DNA from: CAZUYC01 sp964624475
GTDB taxonomy: Bacteria > Myxococcota_A > UBA9160 > SMWR01
Direction: 5' to 3'
Length of the DNA: 64,000 nucleotides
NCBI GenBank assembly: GCA_964624475.1
Contig: CAZUYC010000136.1
Coordinates: 1 to 64,000, forward strand
In this document: positions 44,847 through 53,751 of the stretch, in pieces
How the letters are laid out: every line of letters starts with the position of its first letter
How positions within the stretch are numbered: position 1 is the first letter of the stretch
The notes under the pieces: model-generated
What the model saw: the letters and a program-made list of their open reading frames with translations, nothing else
Told to the model about the DNA's origin: nothing
Database searches by the model: none
Made by a program: the position numbers and the translations under genes

Positions 44847-47717
44847 TCAGCGCGGGGCCGATTCCGCCGCGATCGCGCCCACCTCCGCGAGCAGCCGCCC
44901 GAGGTCGCCGATCCGCGCCACGCGGATCGGGCAGCCGGGCGGGAGCGCCTCGGCGAGGCGCGCGAAGTAACGCCTGTCGGCGCGCGCCTCGACGATCACG
45001 GCGATCCCGCGGTCCTCCTCGCTGCGGATCAGCCGCCCCGTCATCTGCTTCAGGTTGAGCAGCATCCTACCGAGCGCCGCCCGCTCGAAGGGGTCGTCGC
45101 CGGCCTCGCGCAGCCTTGCATCGCGGCGGCGCCGCAGCTCCGTCGGCACCTCGAAGGGGAGCTTCTCGATCACGACCGCTTGGAGCGCGGAGCCCGGGAT
45201 GTCGAGGCCCTGCCAGAAGGTCCGGGCGCCGAGCAGCACGCCGGCGCCGCCCGAGCGCTGGAAGCGCTCGACGAGCGCCGCCGGATCGTCGTGCATGCGC
45301 CGCGGGAGCAGCACCTCGAGGCCCTCGCCGCGCAGCCGCTCCGAGAGCCGTTCCGCCGCGTCGCGCATGCGCCGCAGGCTCGTGAAGAGGCCGAGCGTGC
45401 GGCCGCCGAGGAGCTTCGCGAGCGCCGCGAGCGTCTCCACGGTGTCGCCGACGAGGTCGGCGCCCGGCTCGAGCGCGACCGCGCGCATGTGCTCGGCATA
45501 CGGAAACGGGCTCGCGACGCTCACGCGCCGGGCCTTCCTTCCGTGGCGGGACTCGAGCCCGAGCTCGCCCAGGGCGGCGAACGCGTCGCCGCCGACGAAG
45601 AGGCTCGCCGACACGCAGGCCAGCGACTCGAGCGAGTCGGCGAAGCGCTCGTGGAAGAGCTCGGCCAGCGCGACCGGACGCACGACGAGGCGCCAGCGGT
45701 CGAAGGGCACCGAGAGCTCCTCGAAGGCCGCGACCGCGTCGTCGTTCCCCTCGAAGAAGGCGCCGCGCAGCGCGCGCGCCGCGTCGCGCAGCTCGGCCGC
45801 GGCTCGCGTGGCCGCGTCGTCGCGCTCGGAGGGGGCCCCGGCCGCGAGCTCCTGCGCCTGGCGCGCCACGAGCTCGAGCCGCTCGGCGGCCCGCTCCGCG
45901 AGCGCGGCGGCGGCCGGATGCGCGCGGTCCGCCTGGGCCGGGAGCTCGAGCTCCCCGTACTCGCCGGCCCGCTCGCCGAGAGCCCGGCCGAGCGCCACGA
46001 GGTCCTGCTGGATCCCGCGCCGCCACGCGCGCAGGTCGGCCTGGAGCGCGCGCAGGGCCGCGCGCGGCAGGAGCGACGCCTCGGCGACGCGGAAGCGGGC
46101 CGGCCCGGTCCCCTCGGCCGGCCGCCCGAAGAGCTCGTCGAAGCGCTCGAGCACCTCGACCGGGCGCACCTCCGCGGCGAAGACCTCGTCGGCGACGCCC
46201 GCGAGGTCGTGCGCCTCGTCGACGATGGCGTGGGTGATGCGCGGATAGTCGGGCGGCCAGCGCAGCAGGAGGTCGTGGTTCGCGACCGCAAGATGGGCCG
46301 AGGCGAGCGCCTGGCGGCGCCGGCCGAAGGGGCAGCTCCGCTCCTGCGCGCAGAGCTCGCGCGTACACTGCTCGGCGCGCTGCGCGACCGAGCGGCGGAC
46401 GAGGTCGCGCAGCGGCGCGAAGCGATGCAGGAGCGCGCCGGGCAGGGCCCCCACCTCGCCGAGGCGGCGCGTGCGGGCGCAGGCGACGAGCGCCGCGTAC
46501 GCGAGCCGGTCGGCGGCGAAGATCCGCGGCTCGCGGCCCTCCGCGCGTACCTGCTCGAAGCGGCGCGCGCAGAGGTAGTTGGCGCGACCCTTGATCGAGA
46601 GCGCCCGCAGCTCCGGGTAGCCGAGCATCGCAGCCGCCGCGGGGATGTCCTTGCCGAGGAGCTGGTCCTGGAGGAGCTTGGTGCGCGTCGAGATGACGAT
46701 CGGGTCGCGGAGGTCCTGCTCCGCGCGCAGCACCGCGAAGGGGATCGCCGCGGCGAGATAGGCCAGCGACTTCCCGACTCCCGTCCCGCCTTCGAGGAGC
46801 AGCGTCCCGCCCTTCCCGAGGGTACGGGCGAACTCGCGCGCCATCCGCACCTGCTCTTCGCGCACGCGGTAGCCGGGAAAGTGGCGGCGGCCGAGCGCCT
46901 CGTCGGCGAGCGCCGCGGCGATCGCGTCCTCGTCGAAGGGGACGCGCGCCTCCTCGGCGGGAGGGATGCAGACGAAGTGCGCCGCGGGCGGGGCGTCGCG
47001 CAGCGCCGGGGCTCCCGCGAGGAGCGGGAGCCAGGGCGACTCTGGCGCGTAGCCGTCGAGGGCGTCGCGCGCGGTGGCGTAGCGCGCCTCGCCGGCGCGC
47101 GCCCCGGTCGCGGTGGCCGAGAGCACGCGCAGCGTGTCGAGGGCGTCGGAGAGCGCGCGGTGGCGCTCCTCCCTCCCGAGCAGCTCGCGCGTGAAGCTCT
47201 CGAGCCGCAGGTCCGACGCGTCGGGGTGGGTGACGGCGAGCAGATCCTGCGTGTCGAGGTAGCGGGCGTGGCCGAGCTCCGGCGCCACCTGGCTCGCGAG
47301 GAAGTGCCGCTCGAACTCCGCGTTGTGGGCGACGAGCGTGCGGTCGGCGAGGGCGCCGGCGATCGCCTTCGCGACGTCCTCGATGCGTGGAGCGCCCGCG
47401 AGGTCGGCCGCCGCGAGGCCCGTGAGGCGCTGCACCGCGCGCGGGAGCGGCCCCCGCGGCTCGACCAGGGCCTCGAGCGTCACGACCAGGGGCTCGCCGG
47501 GCGTGAGCAGCACGACGCCGACCTCGATGATCTCGGCGCCCGCGTCGACCGCGAGGCCCGTGGTCTCGAGGTCCACGACGGCGAGCGGCCCGTGGGCCGC
47601 GAGCAGGGGAGCCAGCGCCGAGAGATCGACGCCGAGCTCCGAGGGATCGCGCCGCTCGCAGCGCAGGGGAGCGAGCGGGCTCTCCGGGGGACCCGAACCG
47701 CTAGACGTAGATCCCAC
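44847..47717 (-). CDS. DnaQ-type exonuclease / DinG-type helicase fusion
   Basis: 956 residues. The N-terminal DEDD exonuclease domain (VVDLETTGL, LVAHNAEFERHFL, HRALSDALDT) is followed by a superfamily 2 helicase of the DinG/XPD type. Walker A is GGTGVGKSLAYL near residue 308, four Cys for an iron-sulfur cluster lie in the NYLCARR to CTRELCAQERSCPFG region, and the DEAH box is VDEAHDL near residue 500. The C-terminal part has the LLGARTFWQGLDIPG motif. Such fusions repair or unwind structured DNA. GTG 47717 overlaps the TPP-enzyme stop by 17 bases. Confidence 0.87.
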   Translation of the reverse strand: MGSTSSGSGPPESPLAPLRCERRDPSELGVDLSALAPLLAAHGPLAVVDLETTGLAVDAGAEIIEVGVVLLTPGEPLVVTLEALVEPRGPLPRAVQRLTGLAAADLAGAPRIEDVAKAIAGALADRTLVAHNAEFERHFLASQVAPELGHARYLDTQDLLAVTHPDASDLRLESFTRELLGREERHRALSDALDTLRVLSATATGARAGEARYATARDALDGYAPESPWLPLLAGAPALRDAPPAAHFVCIPPAEEARVPFDEDAIAAALADEALGRRHFPGYRVREEQVRMAREFARTLGKGGTLLLEGGTGVGKSLAYLAAAIPFAVLRAEQDLRDPIVISTRTKLLQDQLLGKDIPAAAAMLGYPELRALSIKGRANYLCARRFEQVRAEGREPRIFAADRLAYAALVACARTRRLGEVGALPGALLHRFAPLRDLVRRSVAQRAEQCTRELCAQERSCPFGRRRQALASAHLAVANHDLLLRWPPDYPRITHAIVDEAHDLAGVADEVFAAEVRPVEVLERFDELFGRPAEGTGPARFRVAEASLLPRAALRALQADLRAWRRGIQQDLVALGRALGERAGEYGELELPAQADRAHPAAAALAERAAERLELVARQAQELAAGAPSERDDAATRAAAELRDAARALRGAFFEGNDDAVAAFEELSVPFDRWRLVVRPVALAELFHERFADSLESLACVSASLFVGGDAFAALGELGLESRHGRKARRVSVASPFPYAEHMRAVALEPGADLVGDTVETLAALAKLLGGRTLGLFTSLRRMRDAAERLSERLRGEGLEVLLPRRMHDDPAALVERFQRSGGAGVLLGARTFWQGLDIPGSALQAVVIEKLPFEVPTELRRRRDARLREAGDDPFERAALGRMLLNLKQMTGRLIRSEEDRGIAVIVEARADRRYFARLAEALPPGCPIRVARIGDLGRLLAEVGAIAAESAPR

Positions 47718-49359
47718 CCTTGAACTCGCGATCCTGGCGCAGGATCACGTTCACGAGCGCCGGCTTTCCCGACGCGGCGGCGCGCTCGAGCGCGGGGCGG
47801 ATCGCTTCGGGCCGCTCGACGAGCTCGCCGTGCCCGCCGAGAGCCTCGACCACCTTGTCGTAGCGCGTCTGGCGCAGCAGCGTCGGGCCGGCCCGGTCCC
47901 AGCCGTAGAGCGAGCCCTGCGGCCGCATCATCTGGCCCCAGGCCGCGTCGTTGCCGACGATGCCGACGATCGGGAGGCCGAAGCGGACGGCGGTGTCGTA
48001 CTCGAAGCCGTTCAAGCCGAAGGATCCGTCGCCGTAGACGATCACGACGCGCCGCTCCGGGTGGGAGAGCTGGGCCGCGAGCGCGAAGGGCATGCCGACG
48101 CCGAGGGTCCCGAGCGGGCCCGGGTCCATCCACGAGCCTTCGCTGCGCACGGGGATGATCTTCGCCGCCGTGGCGACGATGTCGCCGCCGTCGCCGATCA
48201 CGATCGGGTCGCCGAGCGTCGCGAGCCACTCGCGCAGCTCGAAGCACATGCGCTGGGGATCGATCGGCACCTCGTCGCTGTGCAGCGCCGCCTCCTCCTT
48301 CTGCTCCGCCCTGGTCTCGATGGCCCGCAGCTCGTCGCGCCACGCGGAGAAGTCGAGCCGCACGCCCTGGTTCTTCATCTCCTCGAGCAGCATCTCGAAG
48401 CTGCAGGCGAGGTTCCCGACCAGCGGCACGTCGGTCTCGCGGTTCTGGCCGATCAGCGTCGCGTCCATCTCGAGCTGGACGATCTTCGCGTCGGCCGGGA
48501 TGGTCTGGCCGAAGCGCATGCGGAAGTCGAGCAGCGTCCCGGCCAGCACGATGCAGTCGATCTTCTCGAGGGCGTGCCGGCGCGCGCGGTTCAGGAACTC
48601 GGGCGAGTCGGGCGGGACCGTGCCGCGGCCCATGCCGTTCGTGAACGAGGGGATGTGCGTCTCGCGGATGAAGCGGTTCATCTCCGCCGCGGCGCGCGAC
48701 CACTTGACGCTCGTGCCCGCCATCAGCATCGGGCGGCGGGCCGCCCGGAGCAGCTCGAGCGCGCTGCGCACCTCGTCGCGGTCGGGCGAGAGGCGCGGCG
48801 GCGCGGTACGGATGCGAGGGATCTTCGCCTGCGCGGGGTCGACCTGGCCCATGAAGACGTCCATCGGGATCTCGAGGAACGCCGGCCCCGGGATGCCGGA
48901 GACCGCGTGCCGGATCGCGAGCTCGATGTACTCGGGAATGCGCGCGGTCTGGTAGATCGTGTCGGCGTACTTGGTGATGGGGCGCACCACGCCGACGTGG
49001 TCCATCTCCTGGAGCGAGCCGCGCCGGAGGTTCGCGAAGGGGCCCTGGCCTCCGATCACGAGGATCGGGGAGTTCGCGCGCCAGGCGTTCGCGATGCCGG
49101 TGACGCCGTCGGTGACGCCGGGGCCGGCGGTGATCGCCGCGACGCCGATCCCCCCCGGGTGGCAGCGCGCCCAGGCGTCGGCCGCGTGGACGGCGGCCTG
49201 CTCGTGGCGGACGTCGACGATCCGGATGCCCTCGTCGAAGCATCCGTCGTAGAGCGGCATGATGTGGCCGCCCGAGAGCGTGAAGATGCAGTCGACGCCC
49301 GCGCTCTTGAGCGCGCGGGCGGCGAGCTTGCCGCCGTGCAGGGGCTTGGACTCGGGCAT
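47701..49359 (-). CDS. Thiamine-diphosphate enzyme, acetolactate-synthase-like
   Basis: 552 residues in three domains of the ThDP family. The activating Glu is in RHEQAAVHAADAWAR near residue 50, and the cofactor motif GDGSFGLNGFEYDTAVRFG lies near residue 455. FAD-type middle-domain features are present. It resembles ilvB, oxalyl-CoA decarboxylase and 2-hydroxyacyl-CoA lyase; the GGIYV end and absence of an ilvN neighbour argue against the classic branched-chain enzyme. ATG 49359 is preceded by GAGGGA. Thiamine supply by ThiC/ThiI fits, but substrate is unknown. Confidence 0.82.
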   Translation of the reverse strand: MPESKPLHGGKLAARALKSAGVDCIFTLSGGHIMPLYDGCFDEGIRIVDVRHEQAAVHAADAWARCHPGGIGVAAITAGPGVTDGVTGIANAWRANSPILVIGGQGPFANLRRGSLQEMDHVGVVRPITKYADTIYQTARIPEYIELAIRHAVSGIPGPAFLEIPMDVFMGQVDPAQAKIPRIRTAPPRLSPDRDEVRSALELLRAARRPMLMAGTSVKWSRAAAEMNRFIRETHIPSFTNGMGRGTVPPDSPEFLNRARRHALEKIDCIVLAGTLLDFRMRFGQTIPADAKIVQLEMDATLIGQNRETDVPLVGNLACSFEMLLEEMKNQGVRLDFSAWRDELRAIETRAEQKEEAALHSDEVPIDPQRMCFELREWLATLGDPIVIGDGGDIVATAAKIIPVRSEGSWMDPGPLGTLGVGMPFALAAQLSHPERRVVIVYGDGSFGLNGFEYDTAVRFGLPIVGIVGNDAAWGQMMRPQGSLYGWDRAGPTLLRQTRYDKVVEALGGHGELVERPEAIRPALERAAASGKPALVNVILRQDREFKGGIYV

Positions 49360-49435
49360 GGGGGGATCCCTCGTGCGCTCGGGATGGAGCGCAGCGACGG
49401 TATCACCCCCGCGCGAGGGCGGTCAAATCCGATTG

Positions 49436-49535
49436 ACTCCGCTCGCCTGCGGCTCGCTGCGCGGCCGCTTCGCGGCCTTGCGTCGACCTACTCCGCTCGC
49501 CTGCGGCTCGCTGCGCGGCCGCTTCGCGGCCTTGC
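49436..49535 (+). repeat. Dispersed repeat family, locus F (two identical 46-bp copies)
   Basis: Two identical 46-base copies (49436-49481 and 49490-49535), separated by GTCGACCT. Each runs ACTCCGCTCGCCTGCGGCTC, then GCTGCGCGGCCGCTTCGCGG, then CCTTGC. GGCCGC TTC GCGGCC in each can fold into a hairpin. The copies lie in the gap between pal and the TPP-enzyme gene start. Confidence 0.93.
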
Positions 49536-49602
49536 TCAGACAGCCCGAGGGGCGGCTCGAGTCAGGGCCGGGCTGGTCCTTCTCTCGCGGCGCCCGCCGT
49601 GG

Positions 49603-50127
49603 CTAGCGGTTGGCGCTGAGCGCGAACTCCGAGCGGCGGTTGTAGCGCCAGGCGGCCTCGTCGTGGCCCTGCACGGCCGGGTTCGCCTCGCCGAAGCTCA
49701 CCGTGTCGAGGCGCGACGTGGGCACCCCGAGGTCGACGAGATAACGCTTGGTCTGCTGCGCGCGCCGCTCGCCGAGCGCGAGGTTGTACTCCTCGCTGCC
49801 GCGCTCGTCACAGTGGCCCTCGACCACGATCATCGGCCACTGCGGCTTGCCGCTGATCGTCTGCGCGTTGCCCTTGAGCAGCGGCTTCGCGTCGTCGCGG
49901 ATCTGGAAGCTGTCGTAGTCGAAGTAAACGGTCTCGAGTCCGATCGCCCGACCGCGCTGGCCGGCCTGGTCGGCGCCGCCGGCCATGCCGCCGTCGTCGA
50001 ACTCGCTGCCCGTGACGCCGCCTTCGTCCGGGCCCGTGCCCGAGCCCGTGGAGCGGCAGCCCGCCGCCGCCAGCGAAACGAGAACCCCCGCGAGCACGAG
50101 CCCGCGCACGCCTGCACCTGCCTTCAT
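49603..50127 (-). CDS. pal: Peptidoglycan-associated lipoprotein
   Basis: 174-residue outer-membrane lipoprotein that anchors the membrane to peptidoglycan. The signal ends in a lipobox (SLAAAGC). The C-terminal OmpA domain has VYFDYDSFQIRDDAKPLLKG, VEGHCDERGSEEYNLALGER and the peptidoglycan-binding Asp/Arg set. The tol genes usually linked to pal are not in view. ATG 50127 is preceded by a G7 tract nine bases upstream, directly after the terminator-like T-run of asd, so the promoter position is unclear. Confidence 0.93.
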   Translation of the reverse strand: MKAGAGVRGLVLAGVLVSLAAAGCRSTGSGTGPDEGGVTGSEFDDGGMAGGADQAGQRGRAIGLETVYFDYDSFQIRDDAKPLLKGNAQTISGKPQWPMIVVEGHCDERGSEEYNLALGERRAQQTKRYLVDLGVPTSRLDTVSFGEANPAVQGHDEAAWRYNRRSEFALSANR

Positions 50128-50143
50128 TGCTGTCTACCCCCCC

Positions 50144-50182
50144 AAAAAAAAATAGAAAGAGCCGGAAGCCGTTCCGTTCCGG
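50144..50182 (-). terminator. Intrinsic terminator between asd and pal
   Basis: On the minus strand, CCGGAA...TTCCGG hairpin (50162-50182) is followed within ten bases by nine T (A-run 50144-50152 on the plus strand). A second upstream hairpin (GTCGGC/GCCGAC) adds stability. It would end the asd transcript and lies only 17 bases before the pal start. Confidence 0.75.
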
Positions 50183-50266
50183 GTCGTCGGCCTCCGCCGA
50201 CCGCGGTACCCCTCTATCGGTCGCACGTCCGGAGAACGTGAGTGAGCTTCGTCACCCCGCGCCCCG

Positions 50267-51355
50267 CTACGCGAGGCCCCGGTGGACCAGGTACTCGGCC
50301 ACCAGGGTAGCACCCCGGGCCGCGCCCATCTTGGTGTTGTGGCTGAGCAGCACGAGCTTGACCCCGTTCGGGAGGGCCGCGTCCTCGCGCAGCCTCCCGA
50401 TCACGGTCGTCATCCCGCCGTTGCAGTTGCGGTCGAGGCGCGGCTGCGGCCGGTAGGGGTCCTCGCAGACCTGGACGAGCTCGGGCGGGGCCGAGGGGAG
50501 CCCGAGGTCGACGAACTCGCGCCCGAAGGCCCGCAGCGCCTCCGCCACCTCGGCCAGGGACGCGCGCCGCCCGAGCGCCGCGCTCACCGCGAGGGTGTGC
50601 CCGTCCCGGACGTTCACGCGTGTGCAGGTGGCCGAGACGGCCAGCTCGAGCGGCTCGATCCGGTCCCCTTCCAGGCGGCCCAGGATCTTCGCCGTCTCGC
50701 GCTGGACCTTGTCCTCCTCCTTCGGGATGAAGGGGATCACGTTGTCGAGGATGTCCAGACCGGCCACGCCGGGGCTCCGCCCGGCCCCCGAGAGCGCCTG
50801 GAGCGAGGTCATGACGACCGCGCGGACCCCGAAGGCGCGCACCAGCGGCGCCAGGGCGATCACGAGGCCCGTGGCCGTGCAGTTCGGGATCGGCACCACG
50901 TAGCCCCGCCAGCCGCGCTCGCGCTGCTGGCGCTTCACGAGCGCCGCGTGCTCGTGGTTCACGCCCGGGACCACGATCGGGACGTCGTCCTCGTAGCGGA
51001 AGGCCGAGGACGTCGAAACGACCGGGACGTGCGGCGCGAGGGCCTCCTCGAGCGGGCGCGCGGCATCGCTCTCCACCGCCGAGAAGACGAGGTCGACCGA
51101 GCGCGGGTCGAAGTCGCGGGCCTCGACCACGCGCAGGCCGGCGAAGCGCTCGGGCAGCGGCTCGTCGCAGGCCCAGCGCCGGGCGCCGTCCGGCCCCGTG
51201 ATCGCGTCGCGGTAGGCCCGGCCCGCGCTCCGTTCGCTCGCGGCGAGGACGCAGAGCTCGAACCACGGGTGATCCGCGAGGGAGACCAGGAAGTGCTGGC
51301 CCGCCACTCCCGTCGCACCCACCACGGCGACCCGGCGACGCGGCTGCTCGCTCAT
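50267..51355 (-). CDS. asd: Aspartate-semialdehyde dehydrogenase
   Basis: Converts aspartyl phosphate to the semialdehyde for lysine, methionine, threonine and cell-wall diaminopimelate. 362 residues. NADP motif VAVVGATGVAGQHFL, catalytic Cys in PNCTATG near residue 158, and His in the RVNVRDGHTLAV block. The SGAGRSPGVAGLDILDN motif puts it in the archaeal/fungal-like ASADH branch. ATG 51355 overlaps the upstream gene's stop (ATGA). Confidence 0.93.
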   Translation of the reverse strand: MSEQPRRRVAVVGATGVAGQHFLVSLADHPWFELCVLAASERSAGRAYRDAITGPDGARRWACDEPLPERFAGLRVVEARDFDPRSVDLVFSAVESDAARPLEEALAPHVPVVSTSSAFRYEDDVPIVVPGVNHEHAALVKRQQRERGWRGYVVPIPNCTATGLVIALAPLVRAFGVRAVVMTSLQALSGAGRSPGVAGLDILDNVIPFIPKEEDKVQRETAKILGRLEGDRIEPLELAVSATCTRVNVRDGHTLAVSAALGRRASLAEVAEALRAFGREFVDLGLPSAPPELVQVCEDPYRPQPRLDRNCNGGMTTVIGRLREDAALPNGVKLVLLSHNTKMGAARGATLVAEYLVHRGLA

Positions 51356-51867
51356 GGCGTCTTCAGTAGCGAATCGGGGCCTTCCGGGCCATCCGCGGCC
51401 CCTGGCGCCGGATCCGCCCATCCGGCGAACGGGGGGATCGCCACAGCGGCCGCCTCCTCGAAGCTCTCGAGGTCCGCGTACCACCAGCTCGCGACGCCGT
51501 CGCTGGCGAGGCTCTTGATCGACGGCCCGCGCTGCTGCGGCCCGACGCCGGCGTGGATCGCCTTTGCAATCGCCAGGGCGAGGGGCCCCGGATCGGCGTC
51601 GAGGCGCGCGACGCGCCAGCCGTCGCTGTCGCGACCGAGCACCAGGTCGAAGACGATCGCCCGGACGCCCTCCGGCTCCCCGACCTCGGCCGCGAGGGCG
51701 AAGCGCACCTCGTCCCAGCGCAGCAGGCGCTCGCCGGCCGGCGTCCCGTGGAGGACCCCGCCCTCGGTGGGGCGGATCTCGCGCAGCACCTCGACCCGGT
51801 AGCCGGCACCCGGCGCCGCCCGGAGGGAGGGGCGAGCGTAGGGCGCTCTGGAGTTGGCATCACCCAT
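51352..51867 (-). CDS. Hypothetical protein upstream of asd
   Basis: 171 residues from ATG 51867. No signal peptide or known motif; the middle holds YRVEVLREIRPTEGG and IVFDLVLGRDSDGWRV, which suggest a mixed alpha/beta soluble domain, and WWYADLESFEEAA near the end. An upstream in-frame start would add Gly/Ala-rich noncoding-looking sequence. It overlaps asd by four bases (ATGA) and is coupled to it. I cannot name a family. Confidence 0.6.
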   Translation of the reverse strand: MGDANSRAPYARPSLRAAPGAGYRVEVLREIRPTEGGVLHGTPAGERLLRWDEVRFALAAEVGEPEGVRAIVFDLVLGRDSDGWRVARLDADPGPLALAIAKAIHAGVGPQQRGPSIKSLASDGVASWWYADLESFEEAAAVAIPPFAGWADPAPGAADGPEGPDSLLKTP

Positions 51868-51973
51868 GGGTCCGCCACCGCATCGACCGCCCGTCGCGGC
51901 GGCTTGACGCGAGGCCGCCGACGGCGGCTCCGCCCACGGTTCGACCCCTGCGGGGTTCGATACCATCCGCGCC

Positions 51974-52255
51974 GTGCAGGCCAGCGCACCCGCCCCGTTC
52001 GAGGTCTACTGCGACCGCTGTCGGGTCACGTTCCCGGTGGGAACGCGACGCTGCATCCACTGCGGCGGGCGCACGGGTAGCTCGACGCAGAAGCTCGGGA
52101 TGCGCTTCGAGCCGATGCGGGAGCCCGAGGAGGCCCCGGCGGAGCTCGAGCCGGAGCCGGCGCGGCGCCGCTTCGTCTCGCCGCTCACGCTGGTGTGGAT
52201 CGTACTGATCGCAGCCGGCTACCTGGTCCGCGCCTGCTCGGGACAGCAACCTTGA
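51974..52255 (+). CDS. Small zinc-ribbon membrane protein
   Basis: 93 residues, GTG start 51974. Two CxxC pairs (YCDRC and CIHCGG) form a zinc ribbon, followed by an acidic/Pro linker and a C-terminal membrane helix (LTLVWIVLIAAGYLVRA). Function unknown; the ribbon would face the cytosol or periplasm depending on orientation. The thiI frame begins at its stop. Confidence 0.6.
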   Translation: MQASAPAPFEVYCDRCRVTFPVGTRRCIHCGGRTGSSTQKLGMRFEPMREPEEAPAELEPEPARRRFVSPLTLVWIVLIAAGYLVRACSGQQP

Positions 52256-52263
52256 GCCGGTGG

Positions 52264-53751
52264 ATGGAGCTGGGCGAGCCCGGGACGAAGCTCGTGCTGC
52301 TGCGCTTCTCGGGGGACATCAGCGTCAAGGCGCGCGGCACGCGGCATCGCTTCGTGCAGCGCCTGCTGCACAACCTGCACGACGCCCTGGCGAGCGAAGC
52401 CGGGGGCAGCACCTCGCGCGTCCGGGTCTCGCACGACCGGGTCCTGGCCGAGCTCCCGCCCGGTGTCGACGCTTCGTCTCTCGGCCGGGTCTTCGGGGTG
52501 CAGTCGCTCTCGCGCGTGCAGGACCGCACGCCGCCGCGTCTGGACGCGGTGGTGGCCAGGGGCCGCGAGCTCTTCACCGAGGCGGTCCGCGGCCGCCGCT
52601 TCGCGGTGCGCGCGCGGCGCGTCGGGAGCCGGGAGCGGATCGCGCTCCAGTCGCGCGAGGTGGAGCGCGAGCTCGGCGCCGCCCTCCTGCCCGGAGCGGC
52701 CGGCGTCGACCTCGACGAGCCGGAGGTCACGGTCCACGTCGAGCTCGCGGAGGGCGAGACCTGGCTGCTCGGCGAACCGATCCCCGGCCCCGGCGGTCTC
52801 CCGCTCGGCGTCGAGGGCCGCGCGGTGGCGCTCCTCTCCGGCGGCTTCGACTCCGCGGTGGCCGCCTGGCAGGTCCAGCGCCGCGGCGTCGCGCTCGACC
52901 ACGTCTTCTGCAACCTCGGCGGGGCAGTGCACGAGGCCGGAGCGCTGCGCGTCGCGAAGATCCTCGCCGAGCGCTGGTCCTACGGCCAGCTCCCGCGCCT
53001 CCACTCGATCGACTTCGCTGCCGTCGTGGCGCAGCTCCAGGCCCAGACGCAGCGCCGCTACTGGCAGGTGCTGCTCAAGCGCCTCATGCTGCGCGCCGCC
53101 GAGGCGGTGGCGCGCGAGCGCGGCGCGGTGGCGATCGTGACCGGCGAGGCGCTGGGCCAGGTCTCGTCGCAGACGCTCCAGAACCTCGCGGTGATCTCGC
53201 GCGCGACGGAGCTCCTGCTGCTGCGGCCGCTCGCCGGCATGAACAAGGACGAGATCATCGCGATCGCCCGGCGCATCGGCACCTTCGAGACCTCGAAGGT
53301 GGTGGGCGAGTACTGCGACCTCGTGCCGCGCCGGCCCGCCACCGCGTCGACGCAGGGGGCGGTCCTGGCCGAGGAGGCGCAACTCGACGCCGACCTCTTG
53401 CTGCGCGCCGTCGCCCGGCGCTCCGTCTTCGACCTGCGCGGGCTCGACGTCGAAGGCCTCACGGCCCCCGAGCTCCAGGTCGAGAAGGTCCCGCCGGGAG
53501 CGCTGCTGATCGACCTGCGCCCGCGCGAGCAGTACCTGGGCTGGCACCCCGAGGGCGCGCTCCACCTCGAGTTCGCGCAGGCGCTGCGCGCCTACCCGAG
53601 CTTCGATCGCTCCCGCACCTACGTCCTCTCCTGCGACCTCGGTCTCATCAGCGCGCACCTCGCGGAGCGGATGCGCAAGGAGGGTTTCGACGCCTTCCAC
53701 CTGCGCGGCGGGACGCGCCCCCTCAGGCGCCTCGCAGACACGTCACGCTGA
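52264..53751 (+). CDS. thiI: tRNA sulfurtransferase / thiamine thiazole sulfur carrier, with rhodanese domain
   Basis: 495 residues: a THUMP region, a PP-loop ATPase domain (LLSGGFDSAVAAW near residue 192, EALGQVSSQTLQNL) and a C-terminal rhodanese domain with the likely active Cys in VLSCDLGLISAH near residue 456. This full form makes 4-thiouridine in tRNA and can supply sulfur for thiamine thiazole. ATG 52264 or the TTGA-overlapping TTG at 52252 could start it. Its end overlaps the convergent YjbQ gene by 29 bases. Confidence 0.92.
   Translation: MELGEPGTKLVLLRFSGDISVKARGTRHRFVQRLLHNLHDALASEAGGSTSRVRVSHDRVLAELPPGVDASSLGRVFGVQSLSRVQDRTPPRLDAVVARGRELFTEAVRGRRFAVRARRVGSRERIALQSREVERELGAALLPGAAGVDLDEPEVTVHVELAEGETWLLGEPIPGPGGLPLGVEGRAVALLSGGFDSAVAAWQVQRRGVALDHVFCNLGGAVHEAGALRVAKILAERWSYGQLPRLHSIDFAAVVAQLQAQTQRRYWQVLLKRLMLRAAEAVARERGAVAIVTGEALGQVSSQTLQNLAVISRATELLLLRPLAGMNKDEIIAIARRIGTFETSKVVGEYCDLVPRRPATASTQGAVLAEEAQLDADLLLRAVARRSVFDLRGLDVEGLTAPELQVEKVPPGALLIDLRPREQYLGWHPEGALHLEFAQALRAYPSFDRSRTYVLSCDLGLISAHLAERMRKEGFDAFHLRGGTRPLRRLADTSR

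Noticed and set aside
49436..49535. Possible mini CRISPR array
   Set aside because: Only two repeats with an 8-base spacer, and the same sequence is dispersed at five other loci; no cas gene.
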